Under the pieces are notes generated by a model. The model ran no database searches. It was not told the origin of the DNA and saw only the letters and a list, made by a program, of their open reading frames with translations. From NCBI RefSeq assembly GCF_019711415.1, contig NZ_JAIGNJ010000004.1, positions 124,001-188,000 on the forward strand: DNA of 64,000 nt, given 5' to 3'. This document shows positions 24,301 through 35,120 of the stretch, in pieces. Position numbers and translations under genes: made by a program. Numbering within the stretch: position 1 is the stretch's first letter; each line of letters begins with the position of its first letter. The DNA is from Qipengyuania vesicularis (GTDB lineage Bacteria > Pseudomonadota > Alphaproteobacteria > Sphingomonadales > Sphingomonadaceae).

Positions 24301-26010
24301 ATGGCAGGCGAAGCGCTGGTCCCCGGCACGCGATGGCTGGCCGCCGCTTCGCCCACGAGCGGAATGAAGGACGCGATCGCCGGTCTCGTGCTGTCGATCC
24401 TGCTCGTTCCGCAGGCCATGGCCTATGCGCAGCTGGCCGGTCTTCCGCCGCAGATGGGTCTCTTTGCTGCACTGACCCCACCGCTGCTCTACCTGTTCTT
24501 CGGCACGAGCCCATTCGTCTCCGTTGGCCCTGTCGCGCTCGTATCGCTGGTGATCGGGGAGGCGGTCGGCGGAGGATCGTTAGCCCCGCAGACAGGCGCG
24601 GCGGTTATCGCGATCGAGGCGGGAATCCTGTTGCTCCTGCTCGGGGGTTTTGGATTGGGGCGTCTCGTCAATTTCATCAGCGAACCGGTCCTGCTCGGCT
24701 TCACTGCCGCAGCAGCGGTGCTCATCGCCGCCAGCCAGTTGCCGACATTGCTCGGAATCGATGTCGCGCGCGCCGGAAACTTGCCCGAAGCGGTGTCCGC
24801 CTTGTGGCAGGGCATGGAGGGCTTGCAGCCAACGACCGCCCTGATCGGCGCTGCAGCGCTCGCTGCGCTGCTCATTGCCAATCGCTATGCTGCACCGCTG
24901 CTCTGGAAGATCGGGGTACGCCCCCCCTTCCGCCTCGCGCTGGCCAAGTCTCTTCCGCTGTTGGTGATCGTGGTTGCGGCAATTGCAGCTATGTCAGTCC
25001 CCGCAGATGTGCCGACGGTCGATGCGATCAGGGGGGGGCTGCCGTCTCCATTCATCGATTTCCCGCCACTCGCGACTTGGATATCGCTGCTGCCCAGTGC
25101 CCTGGCAGTTGCCATCATCATCTTCGTAACTGCTACCGCAGTGGCAAAGGCGCTTGCCGGAGAAGACCGCAGCGATCTCGACACGAGCCGCGAGGCCGTT
25201 GCGCTTGGCGCCGGCAATGTCGCCGCAGCCTTGAGCGGAGGCTATGCAGTCGGGGCCAGCCTCAGTCGTTCGGCGCTCGTGCGCGACAGTGGCGGGCGAA
25301 CGCCGCTCGCCTCGGTGGTCGCCTCGCTGGCAATCATCGCGGTGCTATTCCTGCTTGCTCCGCTGCTAGTCTACCTGCCCGAGACGGCCTTGGCCGCGCT
25401 GGTCATCAGCGCAGTCTTCGGTCTCGTGAACCTACGCGAAATCGGAGCAGTGTGGAGCCACGACAGGGTCGAGGCGGCGATCATCCTTGCCGCCTTTCTC
25501 GCCACCCTCGCATTCGGGGTCCGGCTGGGCCTTGCGATCGGTGCGCTGCTCGGCCTTGCGCATTATCTCTGGTTCACCTCCGTCCCGCGCGTCACCCGCA
25601 TCGGCACTGACGATGGCGGCGTGAGCTACCGCTCGGTCGAGCGCGACGATGTCGAATTGACCACGCTGCCCTGCCTGATCGTCCGGATCGATCGCTCGAT
25701 CTATTTTGCCAACGCGGCCTATTGCGAGGAGCAGATCTTCAGGCAGCTATCGCGTCACGACAAGGTGACGAGCCTGGTGCTCGACATGAGCGCGGTCAAC
25801 GATATCGACGCGAGCGGGGTGGCAATGCTGCGCAGGGTCGTGCAGCGGCTGAAATCCATGGGCATCGCCTTGCATTTCGCCGCCCAGCACCAGCCCATCG
25901 CCGATAGCCTGGCCGGACTGGACAGCGAGGTCTGCCAGATTCACCGTACCGTGGGTCATGCCGTCGAGCGCTGCGGCGTCCACGTCGAGCGCGAGATCGC
26001 GCCGACCTGA
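24301..26010 (+). CDS. SulP-family anion transporter with STAS domain
   Basis: A 569-residue inner-membrane permease. The SulP entry signature is AGLVLSILLVPQAMAYAQLAGLPPQMGLFAA, followed by about a dozen hydrophobic helices to residue about 430. The C-terminal STAS domain (about 440-560) has SLVLDMSAVNDIDASGVAMLRRVV, with the usual D-x-S site. Family members move sulfate, bicarbonate or other anions with H+ or Na+; substrate cannot be read. Fused carbonic anhydrase, seen in some bicarbonate types, is absent. It is convergent with pyk, only 12 bases between stops. Confidence 0.93.
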   Translation: MAGEALVPGTRWLAAASPTSGMKDAIAGLVLSILLVPQAMAYAQLAGLPPQMGLFAALTPPLLYLFFGTSPFVSVGPVALVSLVIGEAVGGGSLAPQTGAAVIAIEAGILLLLLGGFGLGRLVNFISEPVLLGFTAAAAVLIAASQLPTLLGIDVARAGNLPEAVSALWQGMEGLQPTTALIGAAALAALLIANRYAAPLLWKIGVRPPFRLALAKSLPLLVIVVAAIAAMSVPADVPTVDAIRGGLPSPFIDFPPLATWISLLPSALAVAIIIFVTATAVAKALAGEDRSDLDTSREAVALGAGNVAAALSGGYAVGASLSRSALVRDSGGRTPLASVVASLAIIAVLFLLAPLLVYLPETALAALVISAVFGLVNLREIGAVWSHDRVEAAIILAAFLATLAFGVRLGLAIGALLGLAHYLWFTSVPRVTRIGTDDGGVSYRSVERDDVELTTLPCLIVRIDRSIYFANAAYCEEQIFRQLSRHDKVTSLVLDMSAVNDIDASGVAMLRRVVQRLKSMGIALHFAAQHQPIADSLAGLDSEVCQIHRTVGHAVERCGVHVEREIAPT

Positions 26011-26022
26011 AGCAGGCTCTTG

Positions 26023-27483
<1,461 letters not shown>

Positions 27484-27526
27484 CGCCTATGGCAGAGCCG
27501 TGCGGCAACTCAAGGACAACTATGTG

Positions 27527-27838
27527 ATGGATACGAATACAGACCGGCTCGAAGAACTGGACGATGCCGTAGCGGCACAGGCGTTTCGGCGACTGGTCCG
27601 GCATCTGCAGCACCGGCACGATGCGCAGAATATCGACCTGATGGGGCTGGCGGGATTCTGCCGCAACTGCCTCGCCGACTGGATCAGGGATGCCGGCTTC
27701 GAGGGCGACAAGTCGGCGGCGCGCGAGGTGATCCACGGCATGCCGCAGGACGAGTGGAAGGCGACTCGCCAGTCCCCCGCCACCGAAGAGCAACTGGCGC
27801 GCATGGAGGCCAGTATCGCGAAAAATCGCGTGGACTAG
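27527..27838 (+). CDS. DUF1244 family protein
   Basis: A 103-residue cytoplasmic protein. The block [41 protein letters not shown] and [13 protein letters not shown] are the DUF1244 hallmark, with a conserved CRNC pair that could bind metal or form a disulfide. I chose ATG 27527 ([11 protein letters not shown]), which has AAGGA upstream, over longer in-frame starts that would run into the pyk promoter and gene. No biochemical function is known to me. It is followed after 80 bases by the GapR-like gene. Confidence 0.85.
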   Translation: MDTNTDRLEELDDAVAAQAFRRLVRHLQHRHDAQNIDLMGLAGFCRNCLADWIRDAGFEGDKSAAREVIHGMPQDEWKATRQSPATEEQLARMEASIAKNRVD

Positions 27839-27918
27839 CGAGTCGCTGCCTTCACCCCGAGGGGCGCTCTGGCTATCGAGCCGTCAACCGATTCTCATTT
27901 CATTGGAGCAATACACCC

Positions 27919-28155
27919 ATGGCTGAAGCCACCGACGACCGCCTGCGCCTGCTGATCGAGCGCATCGAACGCCTCGAAGAAGAAAAGAAGGGCATCGCCG
28001 ACGACATCCGCGACGTTTACGCCGAGGCCAAGGCCGTGGGTTACGACACCAAGATCATGCGCCAGATCATCAAGCTGCGTAAGATGAAGCCCGATGAGCG
28101 GAGCGAGCAGGAAACCATCCTCGACACCTACAAGGCCGCGCTTGGCATGGGTTGA
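27919..28155 (+). CDS. DUF2312 / GapR-like nucleoid protein
   Basis: A 78-residue protein: [54 protein letters not shown]. This is the DUF2312 family, whose Caulobacter member GapR binds over-twisted, AT-rich DNA ahead of replication and transcription forks and helps topoisomerases. The first half is a coiled coil for dimerisation; the [16 protein letters not shown] part is the DNA-contacting region. GGAG lies 10 bases before the ATG. A much longer overlapping frame upstream is not real; this start fits the family length. Confidence 0.92.
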   Translation: MAEATDDRLRLLIERIERLEEEKKGIADDIRDVYAEAKAVGYDTKIMRQIIKLRKMKPDERSEQETILDTYKAALGMG

Positions 28156-28213
28156 TTTCCTCCGCGCGCGTCCTATCTGAGTAATACACTAAAATTCAGC
28201 GGAGGACTTCCCC

Positions 28214-28561
28214 ATGCCCGGACCCTGGAAAGATGCGCGCGGCATCATCGTCACCACTACTCCCACGATCGAGGGGCGGCCGATCCAGGACTATCTGGGC
28301 ATCGTGACAGGCGAGGTGATCGTGGGCGCAAACCTGTTCCGCGACCTCTTCGCCAATATCCGCGACATCGTGGGTGGCCGCTCGGGCAGCTACGAACGCA
28401 TCCTTGCCGATGCACGCCAGCAGGCCATCGAGGAACTGCAGGCCGAATGCGCCACTCGCGGCGGCAATGCCGTGGTCGCCATCGACCTCGATTACGAGGT
28501 GATTGGCGACACCGGATCGATGCTGATGGTTTCGGCCAGCGGGACCGCGGTCAAGATCTAA
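28214..28561 (+). CDS. YbjQ/UPF0145 family protein
   Basis: A 115-residue protein with the YbjQ-type pattern: [53 protein letters not shown], then [31 protein letters not shown]. Members form pentameric rings and are sometimes called heavy-metal-binding, but no metal ligand is obvious here. GGAGG is 6 bases before the ATG. The stop codon overlaps the trpS stop on the other strand by two bases. Confidence 0.9.
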   Translation: MPGPWKDARGIIVTTTPTIEGRPIQDYLGIVTGEVIVGANLFRDLFANIRDIVGGRSGSYERILADARQQAIEELQAECATRGGNAVVAIDLDYEVIGDTGSMLMVSASGTAVKI

Positions 28562-29574
28562 CCGCGTACGAGGCCCAGCGCTTCGTAGGTCTTCGCCAGC
28601 GTAGGAACCGCGATCTCGCGCGCCTGCGAAGCGCCGCGAGCGAGGATGGCATCCAAGGCCTCGCGGTCTTCCAGCAGCTCGATGAAGCGAGCTGAAATCG
28701 GACGCAGGGTTTCTACCAGCAGTTCACCCAGCACGGGCTTGAACTTGCCGAAGCCTTCGCCGCCGAAATCCTTCAGGACACCCTCGACATTGCCATCGGT
28801 CAGCGCGGCGTAGATGGTCACGAGGTTGAGCGCTTCGGGGCGATCCTCCAGACCCTTCTCTTCACTCGGCAAGGGCTCTGGGTCGGTCTTCGCTTTCTTG
28901 ACCTTCTTCATCACCTCATCCGCATCGTCGGAGAGGTTGATGCGGCTCATGTCGCTGGGATCCGACTTGCTCATCTTGGCCGCGCCATTGCGCAGGCTCA
29001 TGATGCGCGCGGCCTGCGGTGGCACGATCGGATCGGGCAGGGTGAAGACCGGCGCGTCCTCGGAAGCGAAGTCGTTGTTGAATTTCTGCGCAATGTCACG
29101 CGCCAGTTCGAGGTGCTGCTTCTGGTCTTCGCCCACGGGCACATGCGTCGCCTGGTACAGCAGCACGTCGGCGGCCTGCAGCACCGGATAGGTGAACAGC
29201 GCGACCGACTGGCCTTCGCGATTCTTGCCCGCCTTGTCCTTCCACTGGGTCATGCGGTTGAGCCAGCCCATCCGCGCGGTACCGCCAAGGAGCCATTGAA
29301 GTTCGGCATGCTGGGGGACCTGCGCCTGGTTGAACAGGACCGAGCGCGAGGGATCGATGCCGCAGGCGACCAGCGCAGCGGCCATCTCCAGCGTGCCCTT
29401 CTTCAACTCCGCAGGATCATGCGGCATCGAGATGGCGTGGAGATCGGCGAGGAAGAACAGGCACTGCTCGCCGTCGCCCATGCCATCCTGCATGCGCACC
29501 CAGTTGCGGATCGCCCCCAGGTAATTGCCGAGGTGGAGATTGCCGGTGGGCTGGATGCCGGAAACAACGCGCAT
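28558..29574 (-). CDS. trpS: Tryptophan-tRNA ligase
   Basis: A 338-residue class I synthetase charging tRNA-Trp. The HIGH-type motif is GNLHLGN (residues 11-17, in [13 protein letters not shown]) and the KMSKS motif is intact ([12 protein letters not shown]). [29 protein letters not shown] is the expected Trp/ATP pocket region. It lies 6 bases after murJ, so the two are probably co-transcribed from further upstream. Confidence 0.98.
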   Translation of the reverse strand: MRVVSGIQPTGNLHLGNYLGAIRNWVRMQDGMGDGEQCLFFLADLHAISMPHDPAELKKGTLEMAAALVACGIDPSRSVLFNQAQVPQHAELQWLLGGTARMGWLNRMTQWKDKAGKNREGQSVALFTYPVLQAADVLLYQATHVPVGEDQKQHLELARDIAQKFNNDFASEDAPVFTLPDPIVPPQAARIMSLRNGAAKMSKSDPSDMSRINLSDDADEVMKKVKKAKTDPEPLPSEEKGLEDRPEALNLVTIYAALTDGNVEGVLKDFGGEGFGKFKPVLGELLVETLRPISARFIELLEDREALDAILARGASQAREIAVPTLAKTYEALGLVRG

Positions 29575-29580
29575 GACTAG

Positions 29581-31197
29581 TTACGGAGCTTTCTTCTTGG
29601 TGAGGGCAGCGATACGCTGCCTGTCGATGGCGCCGACTGCGAACGCCACCCCGAAATAGACCACGGCCGAACAGGAAACGAGCACGAGGACAGCGCCCAG
29701 TCGCTCGAACAGTCCGGCCGAGTACCAGCCGGTTAGCAAATCGCGCGCGAACCACAAGGCACCGCCCATGGCAGCGGCCGCGATGAGCTGGCGCGCGACG
29801 CGGCCAAGGAGCGCCAACGGCACGGTGTAGTACCCGCGCCTAACCAGCACGGCGTAGAGGTAGCCGACATTGATCCACGCCCCGATCACGCTGGCCGCTG
29901 CAATGCCTGGCACGCCGTAGCCGAGTGGCTCGATCGTGATACCAGGGAGCGAGAGCCCGATATTCCAGACACAGCTCACGACGAAAACGAACAGCGAGAT
30001 GAAGGCTGCGACGACCGGGGTCTTGGTGTCCGACCGGGCGTAGAAATTGGGTACCAGCACTTTCACCAGCACATATGCCGGCAGGCCGAGGACCAGCACG
30101 GCGAGGACTGCGCCCGCCGCATTCGCGTCCTCCATGGTAAAGCGTCCGCCCTGGAAGAGCATGGTGATGAAAGGGGTGGCGCAGATAGCCAGCGCTACTG
30201 CCGCCGGGATGGTGAGCAGCATGGAGAGCTCGATGGCGTCCGACTGGATGCGGTCCGCGCCTTCCTTGTTGTTGCCGCCGACGAACTTGGAGAGCGTCGG
30301 CAGGATTGCTGTCGACAGCGCGATCCCGATGATGCCGAGCGGCAGCTGGTTGAGCCGGTCGGCATAGTTCATGTGGCTGACCGAGCCGGTCGCCAGCTGG
30401 TTGAGGAAGTAGAGCTGGACCAGCGTGTTGATCTGGTAGGCGCCACCGCCGATCGCAGCGGGAAGGGCAATGATCGACAGGCGCTTCACCTCGGGCGTGA
30501 TCCGCGGCCACAGGACGCGGGGCCGGAAGCCTTCCACCCGGGTCCAGGTGTAGAGCCACAGGAGCTGCAACAGGCCCGCTACAGGTACGGCCCAGGCAAT
30601 GACAAAGCCGACCTGCTCGACACTCCAGCCAAACTGGCTTGCGGCGTAGTCTCCTCCGAGCAAGGCTGTGATCAGCACGAGGTTGAGGATGATCGGGAAG
30701 CTGGCCCCCGGCGCGAACCTGCTGACCGAGTTGAGCATGCCGGTGAACAGCGTCACCAGGCTGACCAGCAGGATGTAAGGGAACATGATCCGCGCAAAGG
30801 CGACGGCAATGTCGAACTCGGCCGGGTCGATCGGCTTGTCGGCCAGCAGCCAGATCACGGCCGGCATGGCCAGCATCATCACTGCGCACAGCAGGATGAG
30901 GATGGGCAGGAATATGCTCAGCACATCGTCGGAGAAACTGCGGGCGCTTTCCAGCCCGGTTTCAGCGTCTTTGGCACCATGAAGGCGCTTGGAAAACATC
31001 GGCACGAAGGCGGCCGAGAAGGCGCCTTCCGCAAAAAGCCGGCGGAAGACGTTGGGAATAATGAAAGCCTGGAACCACGCGTCGGTCACCGCATTGGCGC
31101 CGAGCACGCGGCTGAAGATCATTTCGCGCGCCATGCCGGCGACGCGGCTCACCATGGTGAGCGATCCGATCGTCCCGACATGTTTGAGCAGGCTCAT
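29581..31197 (-). CDS. murJ: Lipid II flippase MurJ
   Basis: A 538-residue inner-membrane protein with about fourteen helices, moving lipid II to the outer face for peptidoglycan synthesis. The N-terminal signature is SLTMVSRVAGMAREMIFSRVLGANAVTDAWFQAFIIPNVFRRLFAEGAFSAAFVPMF, with the conserved Arg residues of the MurJ cavity. Also typical are MNYADRLNQLPLGIIGIALSTAILPTLSKF and VPNFYARSDTKTPV. It follows secB by 22 bases and precedes trpS by 6, forming a probable secB-murJ-trpS unit. Confidence 0.97.
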   Translation of the reverse strand: MSLLKHVGTIGSLTMVSRVAGMAREMIFSRVLGANAVTDAWFQAFIIPNVFRRLFAEGAFSAAFVPMFSKRLHGAKDAETGLESARSFSDDVLSIFLPILILLCAVMMLAMPAVIWLLADKPIDPAEFDIAVAFARIMFPYILLVSLVTLFTGMLNSVSRFAPGASFPIILNLVLITALLGGDYAASQFGWSVEQVGFVIAWAVPVAGLLQLLWLYTWTRVEGFRPRVLWPRITPEVKRLSIIALPAAIGGGAYQINTLVQLYFLNQLATGSVSHMNYADRLNQLPLGIIGIALSTAILPTLSKFVGGNNKEGADRIQSDAIELSMLLTIPAAVALAICATPFITMLFQGGRFTMEDANAAGAVLAVLVLGLPAYVLVKVLVPNFYARSDTKTPVVAAFISLFVFVVSCVWNIGLSLPGITIEPLGYGVPGIAAASVIGAWINVGYLYAVLVRRGYYTVPLALLGRVARQLIAAAAMGGALWFARDLLTGWYSAGLFERLGAVLVLVSCSAVVYFGVAFAVGAIDRQRIAALTKKKAP

Positions 31198-31219
31198 CGC
31201 CTATCGGGTCGCTTTTGCG

Positions 31220-31750
31220 TCAGGCGTTGCCGGTCGGCGCGGGGGCGCCTTCGCCCTGCTGCGCCGCACGGGCCTGGAGCTGCTGCTGGTAGAGAGCGCC
31301 GAAGTCCATCGGATCGAGCAGCAGCGGCGGGAAGCCCGCATCGCGCACGGCATCCGAAATGATCGCGCGGGCGAAGGGGAAGAGCAGGCGCGGCGTTTCC
31401 GCGAACAGGAAGGCGTGCGTCGCATCCTCGGGCACATTACGGATTCCGACGAGGCCGGCATAGGCCAGCTCGACGAGGTAGAGATTGCCCTGGCTGCCAT
31501 CGGCGCGAGCGGTGACCTTCAACTCGACTTCATGGACGTCGTCGGCGACCTTCTCGGCTGCGATGTTGACCTGCACGTCGACCCGCGGCTGCTCGTTCCA
31601 CTGGTAGCTCTTGGGCGCATTCGGGTTTTCGACCGAAAGGTCCTTGATGTACTGGTTGAGCAGGCCAACCGTCGGGCGATTGTCTGCGCCATTCGCGCCG
31701 GCTGCGGGATCCATGTTGAGGTCGGTCAGAACGTCGTTTTCGTCGGCCAT
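31220..31750 (-). CDS. secB: Protein-export chaperone SecB
   Basis: A 176-residue cytoplasmic chaperone that keeps precursors unfolded and hands them to SecA. Core pattern: LNQYIKDLSVENPNAPKSYQW, DVQVNIAAEKVADDVHEVELKVTARA and LFPFARAIISDAVRDAGFPPLLLDPMDFGALYQQQ. I start at ATG 31750 (MADENDVLT) since homologues start in this way; the open frame runs further upstream without coding character. Divergent from the Tim44-like gene, an arrangement frequent in alphaproteobacteria. Confidence 0.96.
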   Translation of the reverse strand: MADENDVLTDLNMDPAAGANGADNRPTVGLLNQYIKDLSVENPNAPKSYQWNEQPRVDVQVNIAAEKVADDVHEVELKVTARADGSQGNLYLVELAYAGLVGIRNVPEDATHAFLFAETPRLLFPFARAIISDAVRDAGFPPLLLDPMDFGALYQQQLQARAAQQGEGAPAPTGNA

Positions 31751-31994
31751 CGGGCTATCACTTCTTTCGTAGGTCGATTCGCTGGTCCCGGGCCAAGACA
31801 TGCCGCCCGGAATGGTTCGGCGCGCGCCTAGCACCCCCGGCCACACGTAGCAATGTGCGAGGGGGCACGGTATTCCGGCGTATTCACCGTTCGACACATC
31901 CCAATCGGTTCATTGCCCGTTTGTAATTCGTACCTATCTAGGGCAGTGAAGATGGAACTGCCTCGCCATTCGGTGCGTAGGCAGGACGAAACAT

Positions 31995-32672
31995 ATGAAT
32001 GGACCAATCCTTGTGATTACCGAGATCGTCATCCTCGCAGCCATTGCCGCATTCTTGGGGCTACGGCTCTATTCCGTGCTTGGCGAACGCTCGGAGCATG
32101 AAGAAGAGCCTGCGCGCCATCGCTTCGATGCGCCCGACAACCAGGTCACGTCGGCTGCCGACCGTCAGGTTGCGCCGGTGCGTGAGCCCGTGCGCCTGCG
32201 CAACGTGGACAACGTCTCGTCTGCCAATGAATCGGCCATCCGCGCCATTGCCAGTGCCGATCCGCGGTTCGACCTTCTGGCGTTCCTCGAAGGCGCCAAG
32301 GCAGCTTATGGCATGATCCTCGAAGCTTTCTGGCAGGGCGACAAGGAAACGCTACGCGACCTCACCGACGATGATGTCTATGCCGGTTTCTCCGCCGCCA
32401 TCGACGCGCGCGAGGAAGCGGGGCAGACGCTCGACAATCGCCTGATCCGGATCGAGGACGCCACCGTCCACGCTGCAGAGCTCGACAAGAAGACCGCGCG
32501 CATTTCAGTCCTGTTTGTATCGGACATCGCCTCGGTAACGCGTGACAAGGATGGCAATGTCATCGCCGGTTCGCTCGACGATGCCGTCGAAAGCCGCGAC
32601 ATCTGGACCTTCATGCGCAATGTCGATGCGATGGATCCGAACTGGGTGCTCGACGAAACCGACCAGGGCTGA
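31995..32672 (+). CDS. Tim44-like membrane-anchored protein
   Basis: A 225-residue protein with an N-terminal membrane helix (ILVITEIVILAAIAAFLGLRLYSVLG), a charged linker and a Tim44/TimA-type C-terminal domain (FDLLAFLEGAKAAYGMILEAFWQGDKETLRDLTDDDVYAGFSAAI, then ISVLFVSDIASVTRD and DIWTFMRNVDAMDPNWVL). Mitochondrial Tim44 tethers Hsp70 at the import channel; bacterial relatives are thought to act at the inner membrane, and their role is little known. It is followed after 26 bases by mltA, a conserved alphaproteobacterial order. Confidence 0.9.
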   Translation: MNGPILVITEIVILAAIAAFLGLRLYSVLGERSEHEEEPARHRFDAPDNQVTSAADRQVAPVREPVRLRNVDNVSSANESAIRAIASADPRFDLLAFLEGAKAAYGMILEAFWQGDKETLRDLTDDDVYAGFSAAIDAREEAGQTLDNRLIRIEDATVHAAELDKKTARISVLFVSDIASVTRDKDGNVIAGSLDDAVESRDIWTFMRNVDAMDPNWVLDETDQG

Positions 32673-32698
32673 CGCCCGGAAACTACGCCGGAGGAAAC

Positions 32699-33883
32699 AT
32701 GCACCGTTTCGCCGGGCTGATAGCAGCCTTCAGCCTCGCGGGATGTGCCTCTATTCCCGAACCACGCCCGCCGCAGGACGCGGGCGTGGTCGAACAACCC
32801 GAACCAATCCCCGCCGACAATGCGCTCGCGGCTGGTCTGACACCCGGCCCCGCGATCGAGACGATGCCCTTCGCCTCGTTCGATGCGACACCCGCGCTCG
32901 CTGCCTTTCGCCGATCCTGCGCCAAGATACTCTTTCGCGACGATTCCAGCGGACTGACCCGCCGTGTCGACTGGCAGGCACCCTGCGGTGCTGCAGAAAA
33001 CTGGACTGGCGACCCCGCGGACTTCTTCCGCACCCAGTTCGAGACCGCCGTCGTTGGTGACGGCAGTGCCTTTGCGACCGGCTATTACGAACCAGAGATC
33101 CTCGGCAGCCGCACCCGCCAGCCGGGCTACGACGTTCCCGTTTATGCAATGCCCGACGATCTTGAGCGGGCCTGGACTGCCAGCACCCCAGAGAGCGAGC
33201 GGACCGGCAGGCCCCCTCTCGGTCGCTACAACGAGGCAGGCGAGTTCGTGCAATATTACGAGCGCGCCGAGATCAAGGCTGGCGCGCTTGCAGGCAAGGT
33301 CCCGGTGATCGCCTGGGCTGCCGACCCTGTCGAGTTTTTCTTCCTCCAGATCCAGGGCAGCGGCCTGCTGCGTCTCCCCGATGGCGAGGTCATGCGTATC
33401 GGCTATGCCGGTCAGAATGGACGCGAGTATGTCGCCATTGGCCGGCCCATGCGCGAGCAGGGGATGATCGGCGACGGCACGCCCTATCCCACATCGATGC
33501 AGGGTATCATCTCCTGGCTCCGCGACCATCCGGAAGAGGCCGATGCGATCCTCGATCTCAACAAGAGCTGGATATTCTTCCGCGAGCTGGACACCGAGGG
33601 TCCGCTGGGTTCGCTCGAAGTACCGGTCTTTCGCCAAGACAGCGTGGCGGTGGATCCCAAGTTCGTGCCCTATGGCGCACCGGTCTGGCTCCATATGGAG
33701 GCCGATGTCGCCGACGGGCTGTGGATCGCTCAGGATACGGGCGGGGCGATCAAGGGCGCAAACCGCTTCGATACCTTCTGGGGCAATGGCGCGGATGCGC
33801 GCGAGATTGCCGGGCAGATGAGCAGCCGCGGCAAGGCCTACCTCCTGCTCCCCAAGGGCACGCTCGCCCGCCTGAAGCCATGA
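32699..33883 (+). CDS. mltA: Murein transglycosylase A
   Basis: A 394-residue lipoprotein: the N-terminus ends LAGC at residues 13-16, giving a lipidated Cys. MltA cleaves peptidoglycan glycan strands forming 1,6-anhydro ends. Family blocks are GYYEPEILGSRTRQPGYDVPVY, FFLQIQGSGLLRLPDGE, RIGYAGQNGREYVAIGRPM and the C-terminal 3D domain AVDPKFVPYGAPVWL...ADGLWIAQDTGGAIKGANRFDTFWG, where the Asp of IAQDTGGAI is the expected catalytic residue. Its stop overlaps the Smr gene start (ATGA), so the pair is translationally coupled. Confidence 0.95.
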   Translation: MHRFAGLIAAFSLAGCASIPEPRPPQDAGVVEQPEPIPADNALAAGLTPGPAIETMPFASFDATPALAAFRRSCAKILFRDDSSGLTRRVDWQAPCGAAENWTGDPADFFRTQFETAVVGDGSAFATGYYEPEILGSRTRQPGYDVPVYAMPDDLERAWTASTPESERTGRPPLGRYNEAGEFVQYYERAEIKAGALAGKVPVIAWAADPVEFFFLQIQGSGLLRLPDGEVMRIGYAGQNGREYVAIGRPMREQGMIGDGTPYPTSMQGIISWLRDHPEEADAILDLNKSWIFFRELDTEGPLGSLEVPVFRQDSVAVDPKFVPYGAPVWLHMEADVADGLWIAQDTGGAIKGANRFDTFWGNGADAREIAGQMSSRGKAYLLLPKGTLARLKP

Positions 33884-34428
33884 GCGCGCCGCGCGGCCTG
33901 TCGGCGGAAGAAGCCGAAGCCTGGGAAAAGGTCGCCGCAACGGTGAAGCCCATGCACACGCAGCCGAAGGCAGTCCGAGCCATTGAGAAGCCCGAACCGA
34001 TCATGCCCAAGAAGGTGGCGGTAAAGGCGCATACCCCGCGCCCCATCGCGAGACCTTCGGCGCGTCCCGGCACAAGCGCGCAAAACAATCTCGACGGTCA
34101 ATGGGACAGGAAATTGAAGTCCGGCGCCGTCCAGCCCGACTTCACGCTCGACCTCCACGGACACAATCTCGATGAAGCCTACAATCGCCTGATCAGCGGG
34201 GTGGCGCAGGCGCGGGCCATGGGCGCGCGTACGATCCTGCTGGTGACCGGCAAGCCGCGCCCGGTCGACCCTGCGGACAGGGGTAGCAAGCGCGGTGCTA
34301 TCCGCGCCAAGGTGCTGGACTGGCTCGCGGCCTCGAGCCACCATTCCGCCATCGCTGCCGTGCGACGCGCGCATCTCCGCCACGGCGGCGACGGTGCGCT
34401 TTACATCGTGCTCAGGCGCGAGCGGTAA
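33880..34428 (+). CDS. Smr-domain protein
   Basis: A 182-residue protein. Residues about 1-85 are a low-complexity Pro/Ala/Lys-rich linker; the C-terminal Smr domain has FTLDLHGHNLDEAYNRLISGV and ARTILLVTGKP, RGAIRAKVLDWL and the end HGGDGALYIVLRRE. The DLHG and HGG motifs belong to nicking-endonuclease-type Smr proteins, so a DNA or RNA nuclease role in repair or ribosome rescue is possible. Coupled to mltA by a 4-base overlap. Its last 17 bases overlap the convergent Pr6Pr gene. Confidence 0.9.
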   Translation: MSAPRGLSAEEAEAWEKVAATVKPMHTQPKAVRAIEKPEPIMPKKVAVKAHTPRPIARPSARPGTSAQNNLDGQWDRKLKSGAVQPDFTLDLHGHNLDEAYNRLISGVAQARAMGARTILLVTGKPRPVDPADRGSKRGAIRAKVLDWLAASSHHSAIAAVRRAHLRHGGDGALYIVLRRER

Positions 34429-35020
34429 TGAGCTTGCGGGTGCCCATGAGAAGGGCGCCGAAGGCCATGAAAACGAGGCCGAGCCCGGCGACGTTGAGCA
34501 GCAGCTGCGGCCAGCCCAATGCTGGCAGGTCGAGGAAAAAGTACGGATAGAAATCGGTCGCGGCACCGACGATCAGCGCGAAACCGGTGTAGAGGACGGG
34601 GACCGCGATGACGACCGGCAGCGAGCGCCAGCCACTTGCCTTCGCGCCTGAGAATGCAAGCCACCAGAAGACAGTGGCGAGCGGCACAACCGTGTGGTGC
34701 ATCTGGTTTGTATACCAGTCCCAGCCGACCGGATGATGGTCAGCCGAGAGCAGCAGGTGGTAGACGATCCCTACCATCGCCAACGCCGTTGCCAGCGCAA
34801 AGGCGATCCGGGAATCGAGCTTGCCGTGTAGCGCCACCCAGCCGAGCAGCAGCGCCGCAGCCAGATTGCTCCAGATGGTGAAGTACCTCAGCATCAGGGC
34901 GAGATTGACGAGCGGGTTGTCCCCCTCGTTGATGACGGTCTGCGCGGCGATGGCGCAAAAGGCCGCGATGGAGATAGCGCCCGCGACCTGGCGCGATGTC
35001 TTGGAGTGCGTGACGATCAT
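34412..35020 (-). CDS. Pr6Pr-family six-helix membrane protein
   Basis: A 202-residue protein with about six transmembrane helices. Features such as LRYFTIWSNLAAALLLGWVAL, DWYTNQMHHTVVPLATVFWWLAF and FYPYFFLDLPALGWPQLLLNVAGL are typical of the Pr6Pr family. The conserved His pair and acidic residues in the membrane (NQMHH, DFYPYFF) suggest a transport or sensing role, but the function is unknown. It overlaps the Smr gene end by 17 bases on the opposite strand. Confidence 0.85.
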   Translation of the reverse strand: MIVTHSKTSRQVAGAISIAAFCAIAAQTVINEGDNPLVNLALMLRYFTIWSNLAAALLLGWVALHGKLDSRIAFALATALAMVGIVYHLLLSADHHPVGWDWYTNQMHHTVVPLATVFWWLAFSGAKASGWRSLPVVIAVPVLYTGFALIVGAATDFYPYFFLDLPALGWPQLLLNVAGLGLVFMAFGALLMGTRKLITARA

Positions 35021-35061
35021 GACCGCCTCCTAGCGGCGCGGCGTCGTGGAGCATAGCCACC

Positions 35062-35094
35062 AAAAAAGCCCCCGGCGTTTCCACCGAGGGCTTC
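35062..35094 (-). terminator. katG terminator
   Basis: On the minus strand AAGCCCTCGG pairs with CCGGGGGCTT (one mismatch) and is followed by TTTTG. It lies about 25 bases past the katG stop. Confidence 0.88.
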
Positions 35095-35120
35095 TTGCGA
35101 CCCTAGGGGGCCTGGACTCC

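Noticed and set aside
32378..33940. 520-codon minus frame opposite the Tim44-like and mltA genes
   Set aside because: Antisense shadow; mltA with its lipobox and 3D domain is secure.
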